Of a DNA stretch of 64,000 nt, positions 9,851-18,640 are shown piece after piece. Origin of the DNA: Phycisphaerae bacterium (lineage in GTDB: Bacteria; Planctomycetota; Phycisphaerae; UBA1845; PWPN01); contig JAGNEZ010000033.1 in assembly GCA_018003015.1 (NCBI GenBank), positions 1-64,000 on the forward strand, given 5' to 3'. The notes beneath the pieces were generated by a model that worked only from the letters and a program-made list of their open reading frames with translations, ran no database searches and had not been told where the DNA came from. A program made the translations under genes and the position numbers. Within the stretch, counting starts at the first letter, position 1, and the number at the start of each line of letters is the position of its first letter.

Positions 9851-11250
9851 TCGCCTCGTGCAAGCAATGCCCCGATGGTCCGTTCACACGCCGCGATCAG
9901 GCCGGGCAGGGCCGCTCGATCAAAGGGACTCTGCCAGACTTGATAAATGTCGCTGCCGTGCAGCTCCGGGGGGCTGAGATAACCGCACGAACCGTTGACC
10001 AGGTTCAAGACCGCCACCGCCGCCTGCGGGAAGCGCCGCCGCAATTCCACCTGCAGCGCCGAGTAGGCCTCGTTGGACTGGCCGACGAAGACCGCGCCCC
10101 CAACTCGCCAGATCCACACGGGCATCCGGCAACTCGGGCCCGAACCGACAAGACGAAGCACCCGCAACTTGCGCCGCAGACGCTCGGCCAGCACCCGATC
10201 CCCGCAACACTCCATCTCCCGCCGTACCTGCTCCTCCGCGGGCAACGGCTTCAACGGCAGCTCCACGTCGATCCGCTCGGCCAGAACCACCGACGAAGGC
10301 GCGAAAGACTTGCGCGCCCAGACCGCCAACGCCGCACCCGACTCGACCAGCCCCGCGTAGCAGAGGCACTGCCCCGCCGGGAGCATGGACTCCAACGCGG
10401 CCAGCACCGCATATCCCAACCGCCGCCCATTCGCGTCGGCCACGGCCACGTCACCGGTATACTGCTCGCGAGGGGCAAGATCACCGGCCGCACCAAGCAA
10501 GAAGAGGCACGGAGCACCCCCCGTGTCCCGCTCCACCAGGGTCCGCATTGCCCCGACATAGTCCGGCGAAATCAGCCGGTTCTCCCACGCCAGGGTCGTC
10601 GGATGACAGGCGTAGTTGACCAGCGTGGCCTTGAACCGCCCGGCAGTATCGCAGATCCGCCCGACCAGAACCGTGTCGTCCGCCGGATGCGCCGGATTGA
10701 ACCCGCAGACCACCCGCGAACCGCCCGGCTCGGGCAAATCACGATTGGCCGCCAGATCACACCGTCCGTAAGCCCAGGTCATGATCGCCGGAGCCAGCCG
10801 GGCCAGCGCTTCCCGAGCGGCTTCAATCAACCCCGTGCGAACCTGACCCAGAAAGCCCGCAATCAGGTTGCCGCCCGGCTTGTCGGCATCCTCCAGACAG
10901 ATCGATGCCCCGGCGTGGGTGTGAACGCAGGCCACCATCACCCGGGCCGGGTCGAGATGCAACACCTCAATCAGACCGCCACGAACGCGCCACTCATCCT
11001 CCGACCGTTGCCACCAGCCGAGATCCATCGAAGCCAGAAGCAGCGGCGGCCGGCCAGCACCCTCGCTCATCGCCAGAACGGTCGCGTAGAGCGGACGGTG
11101 GACGCCCTCCGCGACATCGTGCGCCGCGGCTACCCACATGCGCGAGTAGATACCGACCGGCGGCGTAATCTCACGCCGGGCCATCCCCGCCCACAGCTTG
11201 GCCGTAGGCGGCACCAGGTCCGCCGGGATCGGTCCGCTGACATCACTCAC
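9847..11250 (-). CDS. Neutral/alkaline ceramidase N-terminal-domain-like hydrolase
   Basis: A 467 aa protein resembling the catalytic N-terminal domain of neutral/alkaline non-lysosomal ceramidases (Pfam PF04734). Matching motifs are GMARREITPPVG near the N-terminus, VACVHTHAGAS (zinc ligands), NYACHPTTL and FLLGAAGDLAPRE. No signal peptide is visible, so the protein is probably cytoplasmic. Planctomycetes carry many cytoplasmic members of unknown substrate, so true ceramidase activity should not be assumed. The start is GTG at 11250, overlapping the SDR stop (GTGA), and its own stop overlaps the symporter start. It likely hydrolyses an amide or ester in the catabolic route of this operon. 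Confidence 0.8.
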   Translation of the reverse strand: MSDVSGPIPADLVPPTAKLWAGMARREITPPVGIYSRMWVAAAHDVAEGVHRPLYATVLAMSEGAGRPPLLLASMDLGWWQRSEDEWRVRGGLIEVLHLDPARVMVACVHTHAGASICLEDADKPGGNLIAGFLGQVRTGLIEAAREALARLAPAIMTWAYGRCDLAANRDLPEPGGSRVVCGFNPAHPADDTVLVGRICDTAGRFKATLVNYACHPTTLAWENRLISPDYVGAMRTLVERDTGGAPCLFLLGAAGDLAPREQYTGDVAVADANGRRLGYAVLAALESMLPAGQCLCYAGLVESGAALAVWARKSFAPSSVVLAERIDVELPLKPLPAEEQVRREMECCGDRVLAERLRRKLRVLRLVGSGPSCRMPVWIWRVGGAVFVGQSNEAYSALQVELRRRFPQAAVAVLNLVNGSCGYLSPPELHGSDIYQVWQSPFDRAALPGLIAACERTIGALLARGE

Positions 11251-12044
11251 CGCCGCTGCCCTCCAGGGCCGAACAGACTCAAGCCGCCGTCCATGGTCAG
11301 CGTCTGACCTACAACCTGCCGGTTCAACGGGTCGCACAGCCAGACCACCTGGCGGGCCACTTCCTCAGGCGAGATCAGTTCACCCACCGGAACCGATTGC
11401 CGCGCTTCCTCGCGACGACCGGGATCCTCCTTGAACAGCCGCCCGCTCAGCCCCGCATCGACATAGCCCGGAGCCACCTCGTTGACCAGAATGCCGTCTC
11501 GGGCCAGGTCGGCGGCCATACAGCGGCACAGCATGCTCACCCCGGCCTTGGAGACACAGTACGCCAGAATGCCCGGGTGCGGCACACGCCCCGCCCAACT
11601 GCCGATGAACACTATCCGACCCCCTCGACCGTGGCGAAGCATCCGCAGCGAACCGCAACGGGCAAGATGAAACGCCCCATCCAGGTTCGCCGACAGCTGG
11701 CTTCGCCACTCCGTGTCGCTCACCTCACGCACACCGGCTTCCTGCACCACCGCAGCATTCGGAACCACCAGCGTGATATCGCCCAGATCACGTTCCACGG
11801 CCTCGATCCAGGCCGCAACCGCCGCGGCATCGGCCACATCGACACGATCGTACCGAGCCCGTCGCTGCAGAGCGACAATCTGTCGCAGCAAGGACGTCGC
11901 TTCCGAGCCCGCGAGCACATCACCCACCGCCACGTCGGCTCCGCATGCGGCCAATGCCAGGGCAATGGCCCGGCCAATATCGCCAAGCCCGCCGCTGATC
12001 ACCCCTACCTGGCCCGTCAGATCCACGCAACCGCCTACGCCCAT
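11247..12044 (-). CDS. SDR family NAD(P)-dependent oxidoreductase
   Basis: A 265 aa short-chain dehydrogenase. The cofactor motif SGGLGDIG is near residues 17-24 (classical TGxxxGxG with Ser in place of Thr). The other landmarks are VPNAAVV (NNAG region), the catalytic Ser in FIGSWAG, YCVSK (catalytic Tyr/Lys) and the C-terminal GQTLTMDGGLS. GGGGAG lies 4 nt before the ATG. It is the second gene of the operon: 54 nt after the lyase gene and overlapping the ceramidase-like gene by 4 nt. It probably oxidises or reduces a hydroxyl of the operon's substrate. Confidence 0.93.
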   Translation of the reverse strand: MGVGGCVDLTGQVGVISGGLGDIGRAIALALAACGADVAVGDVLAGSEATSLLRQIVALQRRARYDRVDVADAAAVAAWIEAVERDLGDITLVVPNAAVVQEAGVREVSDTEWRSQLSANLDGAFHLARCGSLRMLRHGRGGRIVFIGSWAGRVPHPGILAYCVSKAGVSMLCRCMAADLARDGILVNEVAPGYVDAGLSGRLFKEDPGRREEARQSVPVGELISPEEVARQVVWLCDPLNRQVVGQTLTMDGGLSLFGPGGQRR

Positions 12045-12098
12045 GGCGCTCCCCTTGCTGTCGTCCCGGTGAGCGAACCACCCTCCCGCAAGCCCCGG

Positions 12099-13028
12099 TC
12101 AGACGTCACGAACCGCAGCCATCAGCTGATCGAACAACCGATCCACCTCCGCACGGGTCTCCTCGTCGAGCATGAACCCGACCGGCCCGCGAACCAGGGT
12201 GTTGCGAAAAACACCTTGCTTGACAAGCAAGTACTTCTCAACGGCCAGAAAACCGTCCAGCCCGCTCTGCATGCCAATCAGGGATGAGAGCGGCAGGGAA
12301 AGACGATAGGTCCGTTGCTCGTCGCCGGCGACCAGCGCCCCCCAAAGGGCGACAAGAGCCTCAATCAGCTCCCCCCCCGGCATCGTGCCAACAATCCCGC
12401 GCCGATAGCTGTCCACCAGGGCAATCCCACCGCTGCCCTCGAAAACCGCCGCTTCACCGCCGGTCGCCTCCCGCAAGGCGCTCAGCCGCGGCCCGATCGG
12501 GGTCGCCTCCGGCTTGAACAGCACCCGCGAGCCAAACTCACGCTGCATCCGAACCAGCAGATCCACCGGCATCGGACGCCCAACGTAGCCGCTCGCGTCC
12601 TGAACAACCACCGGAATGTCCACCGCCTCCAGAATGCGGTCGTAGTACCTCAGAACCTCCGATTCCATGGCCACGATCGACACCGGGGGAATGGCCATGA
12701 CCGCCGTGGCCCCCACCGACTCGGCGTGTTGCCCCAGACGCACCGCCACCCGCGTACTCTCCGCTCCAACGCTGATGATCACCGCCCCAAGACCGCTGCC
12801 CAGGCGACAGGCGTGCTCGGCCAGCAGCTCGCGCTCGTCAGTCGAAAGCCGCAGAACCTCCGACACCATCGCCATCACAATTCCGTCGGCCCCAGCGTCA
12901 AACAGCCAGTCGATCTCCTTCTCCAGGATGGCATAATCGATGCTCTCATCGTCGTGGTAGGGAGTCTGAAAAACCGGCAGAACACCACGCAGAGCTGGCC
13001 GTTCAGGTTGTGCCGCCGAACCCATCAT
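12099..13028 (-). CDS. Dihydrodipicolinate synthase family lyase/aldolase
   Basis: A 309 aa (beta/alpha)8 protein of the DapA/NanA superfamily (class I Schiff-base lyases). It begins RGVLPVFQTPYHDDESIDY and carries the presumed Schiff-base Lys in VLFKPEATP. The usual YNxP segment is replaced by VVQDASGYVG, which argues against true DapA and for a sugar-acid or keto-acid aldolase or dehydratase subgroup. GGAGGAGGT lies 8 nt before the ATG at 13028; an ATG immediately after is the alternative. It is the first gene of the lyase, SDR, ceramidase-like and symporter operon. Confidence 0.9.
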   Translation of the reverse strand: MMGSAAQPERPALRGVLPVFQTPYHDDESIDYAILEKEIDWLFDAGADGIVMAMVSEVLRLSTDERELLAEHACRLGSGLGAVIISVGAESTRVAVRLGQHAESVGATAVMAIPPVSIVAMESEVLRYYDRILEAVDIPVVVQDASGYVGRPMPVDLLVRMQREFGSRVLFKPEATPIGPRLSALREATGGEAAVFEGSGGIALVDSYRRGIVGTMPGGELIEALVALWGALVAGDEQRTYRLSLPLSSLIGMQSGLDGFLAVEKYLLVKQGVFRNTLVRGPVGFMLDEETRAEVDRLFDQLMAAVRDV

Positions 13029-13062
13029 GTGTAGTACCTCCTCCCCGCCCGGGCCCGGCGAC

Positions 13063-13091
13063 ATTCTATCCCCACAACCGAAACCTGCCAG
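13063..13091 (-). promoter_or_regulatory. Promoter of the lyase-SDR-hydrolase-symporter operon
   Basis: On the minus strand CTGGCA (13091-13086), a 17 nt spacer and TAGAAT (13068-13063) lie ~35 nt upstream of the start codon. The -35 is only moderate. Transcription would begin near 13056. Confidence 0.55.
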
Positions 13092-13209
13092 CAGGCCCCG
13101 GACCGGTCACTACCCCCTCGGTTCCGCCAACGAACAGCCTGCACAACCTCTCGCTTCCCCGCTCTCTGTCCGGGACACCCGTCGTGTTATTCCCCGCAGA
13201 CGCGAGTTG

Positions 13210-13252
13210 AACCGCAACCAACGCCATTGGCTTCGTTTGGCGCTGCGGTTTT
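13210..13252. other. Intergenic hairpin with T-tract between divergent genes
   Basis: AACCGCA (13210-13216) pairs with TGCGGTT (13244-13250), and CGCCA (13222-13226) pairs with TGGCG (13238-13242). The plus-strand 3' side runs into TTTT. It looks like an intrinsic terminator or a structured leader, but no gene ends here, so the role is unclear. The rest of 13029-13458 holds the operon promoter and a weak TACAAT at 13379-13384. No gene is seen there. Confidence 0.45.
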
Positions 13253-13378
13253 CACGAGATCAAGGGCGGAAAACAACCCTCGCAGGCTCAAGAACGCGGG
13301 TGGCCCACCAGGGCCATGGGTCCGTTCGGCAGGGGAACCCACACCCCCCAACGCGTTCATCCTGACCCGCGGTCCGGG

Positions 13379-13384
13379 TACAAT
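13379..13384 (+). promoter_or_regulatory. Possible -10 of the secreted glycosidase-like gene
   Basis: TACAAT at 13379-13384, with a weak TTCATC at 13356-13361 (17 nt spacing). Transcription would start about 70 nt before the ATG at 13459. Confidence 0.4.
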
Positions 13385-13458
13385 GGCCGACCTGGAAGAA
13401 CCGCCGGGGAAAAAAACCGGTCGGCTTCCGCGATTCACAGACCCTCAGGAGCATGCAT

Positions 13459-15621
13459 ATGCGGGCAGCGTTGGCTTCGTTTGGCGCAGTGCTGTACTCG
13501 ATGACGGCGGCGACAGGAGCCGAGCCCGCCAAGGTCGACCGGCAATTCCTCGACTGCAAGACAGTCTTTCAGACCAATACCGGCTACGACCCCAGGCTCG
13601 CCATCGCCGTCGACGGCGTCATCGTCCACCAGCACGGGGCAGCCCCCGAGCGCCTCGGTAAGACGATCAACTCTTGGCGCCGGCGCGGATTCACCGTCGG
13701 CCGCATGTTCTTCGCCGATTCCGACGCAACCAACCAGTACTGGACCGGAAAGTGGGACGGAACCGAACACCCCGACGAGGTCGAACGCGATCAGAAGAAC
13801 GACGTGGTCATGTGCGCCGGCGTCCGCCCGTACATGCTGCCAACGCCCGGCTGGACCAGGTACCTGCAGGAAATGGCAACCCAGTCAATCGACCTAGGCG
13901 CCCAGGCCATCCTGCCTGAGGAACCCCTCGCCCACGCTCACACCGGCTACGAGAACGCCTTCCGTAAGGCTTGGGAACAACGCTACCACCGACCATGGGA
14001 ACCCGAACGAACTTCACCTACCGCCCGATTCCTCACCGGCCAGCTCAAAAACGAGCTCTACCTCGAGCTCCAACGCCAACTCGGCCAGACCGTCGTCCAG
14101 GGCGAGAAACGCACCGGCCAAACCATCCCCTTCGTCTTCCCCGTCCATAGCCTGTACAGCAATGTGGCCGCTCACCTCGTCGCCCCCCTCGGCACCTCGA
14201 CCGCCATCGAACAGATCGACGGCTACATCGGCCAGGTCTGGACCGGCCCGGTCAACTGGGCCCTGCATAACTACAGCTCGCCGGATAAGTCCTTCTTCGC
14301 GTCCGCCTACGTCCTCTATGACTACTTCGACCAGCTGACCCGCGGCACCAACCGCAAGCTGTGGCTCCTCACCGACCCCGTCGAGGACGATCCCAACCAC
14401 AAGTGGTCGGAGTTCGAGGAATGGTACCGGCATTGCGTGGCCGCCGAACTGCTCCTGCCCAACGTCGACGCCTTCGAGGTCATGCCTTGGCCCGACCGCA
14501 TCTTCCTGCCCGGCTATTCGACCGGCGGCAGTACCCCCGCCCCCGAACGATTCCGAATCATCGTCCTCTCCGCCATTCAGGTTCAACAGGAAATCCCCAG
14601 GTCGGGCACGTGGCTGCAGGATCCGATCGATCAGCCGACAGCCGGCATCGGCGTGGCCGTCACCGATACCCTGCTTTGGCATCAACTGGCCTCACCCCTC
14701 CTGGACGGCGTCTACGGCATGTTCCTGCCCCTGGTCAACGAAGGCATCCCCGCCTCCGCCTGCCTCCTGGAACGCGCCTTGGATCCAGGTTACCTCGATC
14801 AGTTTAAGGTCATCGTGCTGTCCTACCAGGAGATGAAGCCGATGGACCTGCGGATGAACACCGCTTTGGCCAACTGGGTCCGACGCGGCGGCTCACTCAT
14901 CGTCCTCGGAACCGGCGGCGAAATCTCCGACGGCTCGCTGTGGTGGAGCAAGCTGCCCATCGGCGATCCGCTCGCCCATCTGCTCAAGACCGAGCTGGGC
15001 TTGGAGCCCGGCGCGGAAGGAGACCGCCAGGTCGGCCAGGGCTGGGTCTATCGCCAGCTCGGCTCGCCGCGACGGTTCGTCGATCCCAGGGTCGCTCGAG
15101 AGGAATACCTGCGGCTCATCGAACGCGCCCTGCGAGCGGCCGGAGGCGCCGCCAAGCTCGCCAGACCCGGCGAATTCGTCATGCGACGCGGCCCATTCGT
15201 CATCGCCCACGCCATCCACCAACCGGTCTCGGTAAAGGGCCCAGTCGTCGATGTCTTCGATCCCGAGTTCCCGCTCCGCGATAAGGCCGAGCTCAAACTC
15301 GGCCAGAGCGGTGTCTATCGCGACGTCACCTCACTCATGACCCCAACCGGACCCGCCAAGCCCTGCGTCCTGCATGCCACCCACCGCCTGCTGAGCGAAC
15401 AATTCGTCGACAACACCACCCGCGCCCTGATCCGCGGCCCGGCCGAAACTCCCGCCATCGTCCGCCTCTTCGCGGCCGGATCCACACCCCAGTCCATCAC
15501 CGCCACCGATGCGAAAGACGCCGCCCTCGAAGTCACCTGGAAAGCCGACGGGCCAACCATCCTGGTCAGGTTCCCCAACGTCCCCGAAGGCGCCACCCTG
15601 ATCGTGAAGTGGACGAGATGA
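13459..15621 (+). CDS. Secreted glycoside-hydrolase-like protein of unknown family
   Basis: A 720 aa protein with a signal peptide (RAALASFGAVLYSMTAATGA). The middle holds a segment that reads like a beta/alpha barrel (IGQVWTGPVNWAL, AYVLYDYFDQLTRG). A GATase1-like segment follows (KVIVLSYQEMKPMD, WVRRGGSLIVLGTGGE), as found next to the barrel in several beta-galactosidase-type enzymes. A small beta-rich domain with VWDGTAP-like character closes it. No catalytic pair can be assigned with confidence. The ATG at 13459 is preferred over 13453 because it lies 7 nt from CAGGAG. It is divergent from the catabolic operon, so its product could supply that operon's substrate; this is inference. Confidence 0.75.
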   Translation: MRAALASFGAVLYSMTAATGAEPAKVDRQFLDCKTVFQTNTGYDPRLAIAVDGVIVHQHGAAPERLGKTINSWRRRGFTVGRMFFADSDATNQYWTGKWDGTEHPDEVERDQKNDVVMCAGVRPYMLPTPGWTRYLQEMATQSIDLGAQAILPEEPLAHAHTGYENAFRKAWEQRYHRPWEPERTSPTARFLTGQLKNELYLELQRQLGQTVVQGEKRTGQTIPFVFPVHSLYSNVAAHLVAPLGTSTAIEQIDGYIGQVWTGPVNWALHNYSSPDKSFFASAYVLYDYFDQLTRGTNRKLWLLTDPVEDDPNHKWSEFEEWYRHCVAAELLLPNVDAFEVMPWPDRIFLPGYSTGGSTPAPERFRIIVLSAIQVQQEIPRSGTWLQDPIDQPTAGIGVAVTDTLLWHQLASPLLDGVYGMFLPLVNEGIPASACLLERALDPGYLDQFKVIVLSYQEMKPMDLRMNTALANWVRRGGSLIVLGTGGEISDGSLWWSKLPIGDPLAHLLKTELGLEPGAEGDRQVGQGWVYRQLGSPRRFVDPRVAREEYLRLIERALRAAGGAAKLARPGEFVMRRGPFVIAHAIHQPVSVKGPVVDVFDPEFPLRDKAELKLGQSGVYRDVTSLMTPTGPAKPCVLHATHRLLSEQFVDNTTRALIRGPAETPAIVRLFAAGSTPQSITATDAKDAALEVTWKADGPTILVRFPNVPEGATLIVKWTR

Positions 15622-15942
15622 GGGGAGGAGTCAGTTGCCCTATGGAGGTGAACGATAGACTGCTGTAGTGTCTAGAGGTGTTATAAGGTGGTATACCCCG
15701 CAGGCTTCGGTGTGGCGGCTCAACCCGGCGATGATGCCATCGGACTCCACGACGGTCGACGAACGACCTGCGCGAAGCGAGCGGATCATGGGCTCCGCCG
15801 CCAGGTATCCGAGCGGCCGACGAGCGTCGGCACGGCTAGCGGTTGTCCCGCAGAATCGGGGGGATTATCGGACACTCGGGTCCGGGCCCAGACCACAATC
15901 CGATAACCTCAGCCGCCTCATCCAATCGCCGATAATCCCGGC
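15622..15942. promoter_or_regulatory. Intergenic region with three CCGATAA boxes upstream of the E1 gene
   Basis: No gene is seen. CCGATAATCCC (15929-15939) forms a perfect 11-bp inverted repeat with GGGATTATCGG (15861-15871). A third copy, TCCGATAAC, is at 15899-15907. GATAAT at 15931-15936 ends 6 nt before the E1 ATG, so it can act as the -10 of a leaderless transcript. The opposite-facing copy could fire toward 15,700. An AT-richer patch (15655-15705) carries no recognised element. Confidence 0.5.
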
Positions 15943-18051
15943 ATGAACCCAGTCGTCCTGGAGTCCCAGAGCGCCGATGCCCTGCCCGGCCACCAGACCA
16001 CCGCCTGCGAAACGGACCGGGTCGCCATGCCGAACGACCCGAGCCGAAAGGCCAACCCGGCTCATGCCTCACCGTCAGCCGGCGTACTCGACGGCATCGC
16101 TCGGTACCTCGTTCGCCAGGCACTGACTATTCGCCGAACCGAGGAGCGACTGTTGTCCCTGTTTGCCGAGGGCAAGCTCTTCGGCACGGTTCACACCTGC
16201 ATCGGCCAGGAGTGGATCGGTGTGGCCGTGGCCAATGCCCTTCATAGCGGCGACGCAGTCTTCACCAACCACCGCGGGCACGGCCACTACCTGGCCCGCA
16301 CCGGCGACGTCGAGGGACTCATCGCCGAACTGATGGGCCGGACCACCGGGGTGTGCGGCGGACGGGGCGGCAGCCAGCACCTGTGCCGCGAGTCGTTCTA
16401 CTCTAACGGGATCCAGGGGGGCATCGTCCCCGTCGCGGCCGGCCTGGCCATGGCCCGCAAGCTGATCACCAGCGGCACGATCGCGGCGGTGTTCATCGGC
16501 GACGGCACACTTGGGGAGGGCGCTGTCTACGAAACCCTGAACATCGCCGCGAAGTGGTCGCTGCCTCTATTGGTCGTCATCGAGGACAACGGCGTGTCCC
16601 AGTCGACCGACCAGTCCCAGACGCTGGCGGGAACGATCGCTGGCCGTGCCCAGGCCTTCGGTATGGATGTGCGGACGGCGGACACCTGGCACCCCGCGGA
16701 ACTGATCAACCAGGCAGCCCTCGCCGCCGACCAGGTGCGACGGAGCGGCCAACCGCTCATCCTCCACGTCCGCACCTACCGGTTGAAGGCCCATTCCAAG
16801 GGCGACGACGAACGCGACCCCGCCGCGGTGGCCGCATACGCCCAGCGCGACACGCTCAACCGCCTCATCGCTCAAAACGGCCCGGAGACGCGGCAAACCC
16901 TGGCCGCCATCGATCAGCGGATCGAACGAGCGGTCACCCGGGCGTCGACAGATCCCTACACCACCGTCGAGATCACCACACTCACAAGGCCGGCGATCGC
17001 TGCGGGGGGGCGATCGCCGGCCCACGCTTGCCTGTGGAAGCCGCTCGACTTCCAGCCGCAGCGCGCGGTGGACGCCATTCGCTCCGCGCTGGGCGATGCC
17101 ATGGCAGCCGACGAACGGATCGTCCTGCTCGGCGAGGATATCCGCGATCCGTACGGCGGGGCCTTCAAGGTGACCGCCGGCCTGAGCACCCGATTCGACG
17201 GGCGCGTCTTCAACACGCCAATCAGCGAAGCCGCGATCACCGGACTCGGAAACGGTCTCGCCCTCGCCGGCCGTCACCCGGTGGTCGAGATCATGTTCGG
17301 CGACTTCCTGCTCTTGGCCGCCGATCAGTTCATCAATCACGCTGCCAAGTTCGCCGGGATGTACAACGGCCAGGTCACCGTTCCACTCGTGATCCGGACG
17401 CCCAGCGGAGGCTACCGCGGATACGGCCCCACCCATAGCCAGTGCCTCGAGAAACACCTGTTGGGCGTTCCCGGCACGCGCGTCCTGGCCCTCCACAAAC
17501 GGTACTGCCCTGGCATTCTCTACCACACCCTGCTCGCGGCACTCGATCGCCCCACGCTGGTCATCGAGAACAAGACGCTCTATGGACGGCGGACCGAACC
17601 CGCGCCGCCCGCCAGCTACACGATCGCGGCTACCGATTCGCCGTTCCCCACCGTTCGCCTCCGGCCGACTGGCCCGCGCCAAATCACGCTGGTCGCCTAC
17701 GGCGGCATGGTTGAACTCGCCGAGGCGGCCATGATCGCCCTTCGCCAGCGAGAAGAACTGTCCGGTGAGCTGTTGATCCCCACCCAGCTCTATCCGCTCG
17801 ATATCGAGCCGATCGTCGAGTCGGTGGGCGAAACCGGGAACGTCCTGGTCATCGAGGAGGGCCAGGGCTTCGCCGGCTTCGGGGGCGAACTGATTGCCCA
17901 GCTGGCAAGCGATCCGCGCCTGACCGGTCTGAAAGCCGCCCGCGTTTACGCGGCCGACTGCACCATCCCGAGCTCGAAACCGGCCGAACTCCAGGTCCTG
18001 CCAGGGGTTGACCGCGCGGTCGGCCAGGCCGTTCGGCTGATCACATCCTGA
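15943..18051 (+). CDS. Thiamine-dependent 2-oxoacid dehydrogenase E1, alpha and beta fused
   Basis: A 702 aa protein joining the E1-alpha and E1-beta parts of a pyruvate/acetoin/branched-chain 2-oxoacid dehydrogenase. Alpha half: TNHRGHGHYLARTGD, GGRGGSQHL and the thiamine-diphosphate motif GDGTLGEGAVYETLN. Beta half from ~residue 370: ERIVLLGEDIRDPYGG, TPISEAAITGLGNGLA, GGYRGYGPTHSQ. E1 decarboxylates a 2-oxoacid and acylates the lipoyl group of E2. No E2 or E3 gene is next to it. The ATG lies 6 nt after GATAAT and has no Shine-Dalgarno, so a leaderless mRNA is likely. An internal ATG at 16027 is an alternative start, since the first ~40 residues are not conserved in character. Confidence 0.93.
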   Translation: MNPVVLESQSADALPGHQTTACETDRVAMPNDPSRKANPAHASPSAGVLDGIARYLVRQALTIRRTEERLLSLFAEGKLFGTVHTCIGQEWIGVAVANALHSGDAVFTNHRGHGHYLARTGDVEGLIAELMGRTTGVCGGRGGSQHLCRESFYSNGIQGGIVPVAAGLAMARKLITSGTIAAVFIGDGTLGEGAVYETLNIAAKWSLPLLVVIEDNGVSQSTDQSQTLAGTIAGRAQAFGMDVRTADTWHPAELINQAALAADQVRRSGQPLILHVRTYRLKAHSKGDDERDPAAVAAYAQRDTLNRLIAQNGPETRQTLAAIDQRIERAVTRASTDPYTTVEITTLTRPAIAAGGRSPAHACLWKPLDFQPQRAVDAIRSALGDAMAADERIVLLGEDIRDPYGGAFKVTAGLSTRFDGRVFNTPISEAAITGLGNGLALAGRHPVVEIMFGDFLLLAADQFINHAAKFAGMYNGQVTVPLVIRTPSGGYRGYGPTHSQCLEKHLLGVPGTRVLALHKRYCPGILYHTLLAALDRPTLVIENKTLYGRRTEPAPPASYTIAATDSPFPTVRLRPTGPRQITLVAYGGMVELAEAAMIALRQREELSGELLIPTQLYPLDIEPIVESVGETGNVLVIEEGQGFAGFGGELIAQLASDPRLTGLKAARVYAADCTIPSSKPAELQVLPGVDRAVGQAVRLITS

Positions 18052-18108
18052 CAAGCTGGAAATCCCGCCCCGGAAGAGAGCCCGCGTCGCGACCCGATGC
18101 CCAAAAGC

Positions 18109-18447
18109 TCACGTCTCGGGTTCAGCGGTCGCCGTCAGGCCACAACTGGCAAACTGTTCCACGTAGAGTTCCGCGCGCTCGCGATGCGTGACCAGCAAGA
18201 GGGCCAGGCCCGTCTGGTGCGCTTCCAACGTTCGAGCGACGGCTTCCTCAGTGTTCAAGGGCGTGAGTTTGCAGATCGCCTTGACGACATCCTCGATGTC
18301 GTTGACGTCATCGTTGTGCAGAACGACGCGCCAAGGCGGAAGCGGTTTTCGCTTGGCCTTCTTCACGGACTGGCGAGGTTGGGTCTTGCCCGGCCGAGCG
18401 CTCACCGGGATGTCTCCGAAAGACTCTTGATTGTTCTGATCGGTCAT
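18109..18447 (-). CDS. clpS: ATP-dependent Clp protease adaptor ClpS
   Basis: A 112 aa adaptor that delivers N-degron substrates to ClpA or ClpC. The conserved core PPWRVVLHNDDVNDIEDVV, the helix EEAVARTLEAHQTG and THRERAELYVEQ are present, with a charged N-terminal extension (~35 residues) as is usual. GAGGAG lies 9 nt before the ATG at 18447; the frame is open further up but crosses the promoter. With no ClpA in view, the ClpC encoded at 3977-6517 is the natural partner; that pairing is inferred. Confidence 0.95.
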   Translation of the reverse strand: MTDQNNQESFGDIPVSARPGKTQPRQSVKKAKRKPLPPWRVVLHNDDVNDIEDVVKAICKLTPLNTEEAVARTLEAHQTGLALLLVTHRERAELYVEQFASCGLTATAEPET

Positions 18448-18495
18448 CGGCGATGCTCCTCGTTCCCGCCCCCGATGCTCCTCGAATCTGGCCCC

Positions 18496-18524
18496 ATTGT
18501 ATCGATGCTTGCCTAACTTGCCAA
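18496..18524 (-). promoter_or_regulatory. clpS promoter
   Basis: On the minus strand TTGGCA (18524-18519), a 17 nt spacer and TACAAT (18501-18496) make a near-consensus sigma70 promoter. Transcription would begin near 18489, about 42 nt before the clpS ATG. Confidence 0.75.
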
Positions 18525-18626
18525 CACACTTCCGGGCGAAAACGTGAACATGACCCAAGCACCCAGAACGATGATCACCTCCTCGTCCTTATAGGACGCA
18601 GATTGGTTTGCGGACCCTTACCCTGG

Positions 18627-18640
18627 AGGGTGAACACCCT
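18627..18640. promoter_or_regulatory. Palindrome AGGGTGAACACCCT
   Basis: A perfect 14-bp palindrome lies ~120 nt upstream of the beta-helix/metzincin gene and ~130 nt upstream of the clpS -10. Its size and symmetry fit a dimeric repressor site, but no regulator is identified and no second copy was noticed. Confidence 0.35.
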
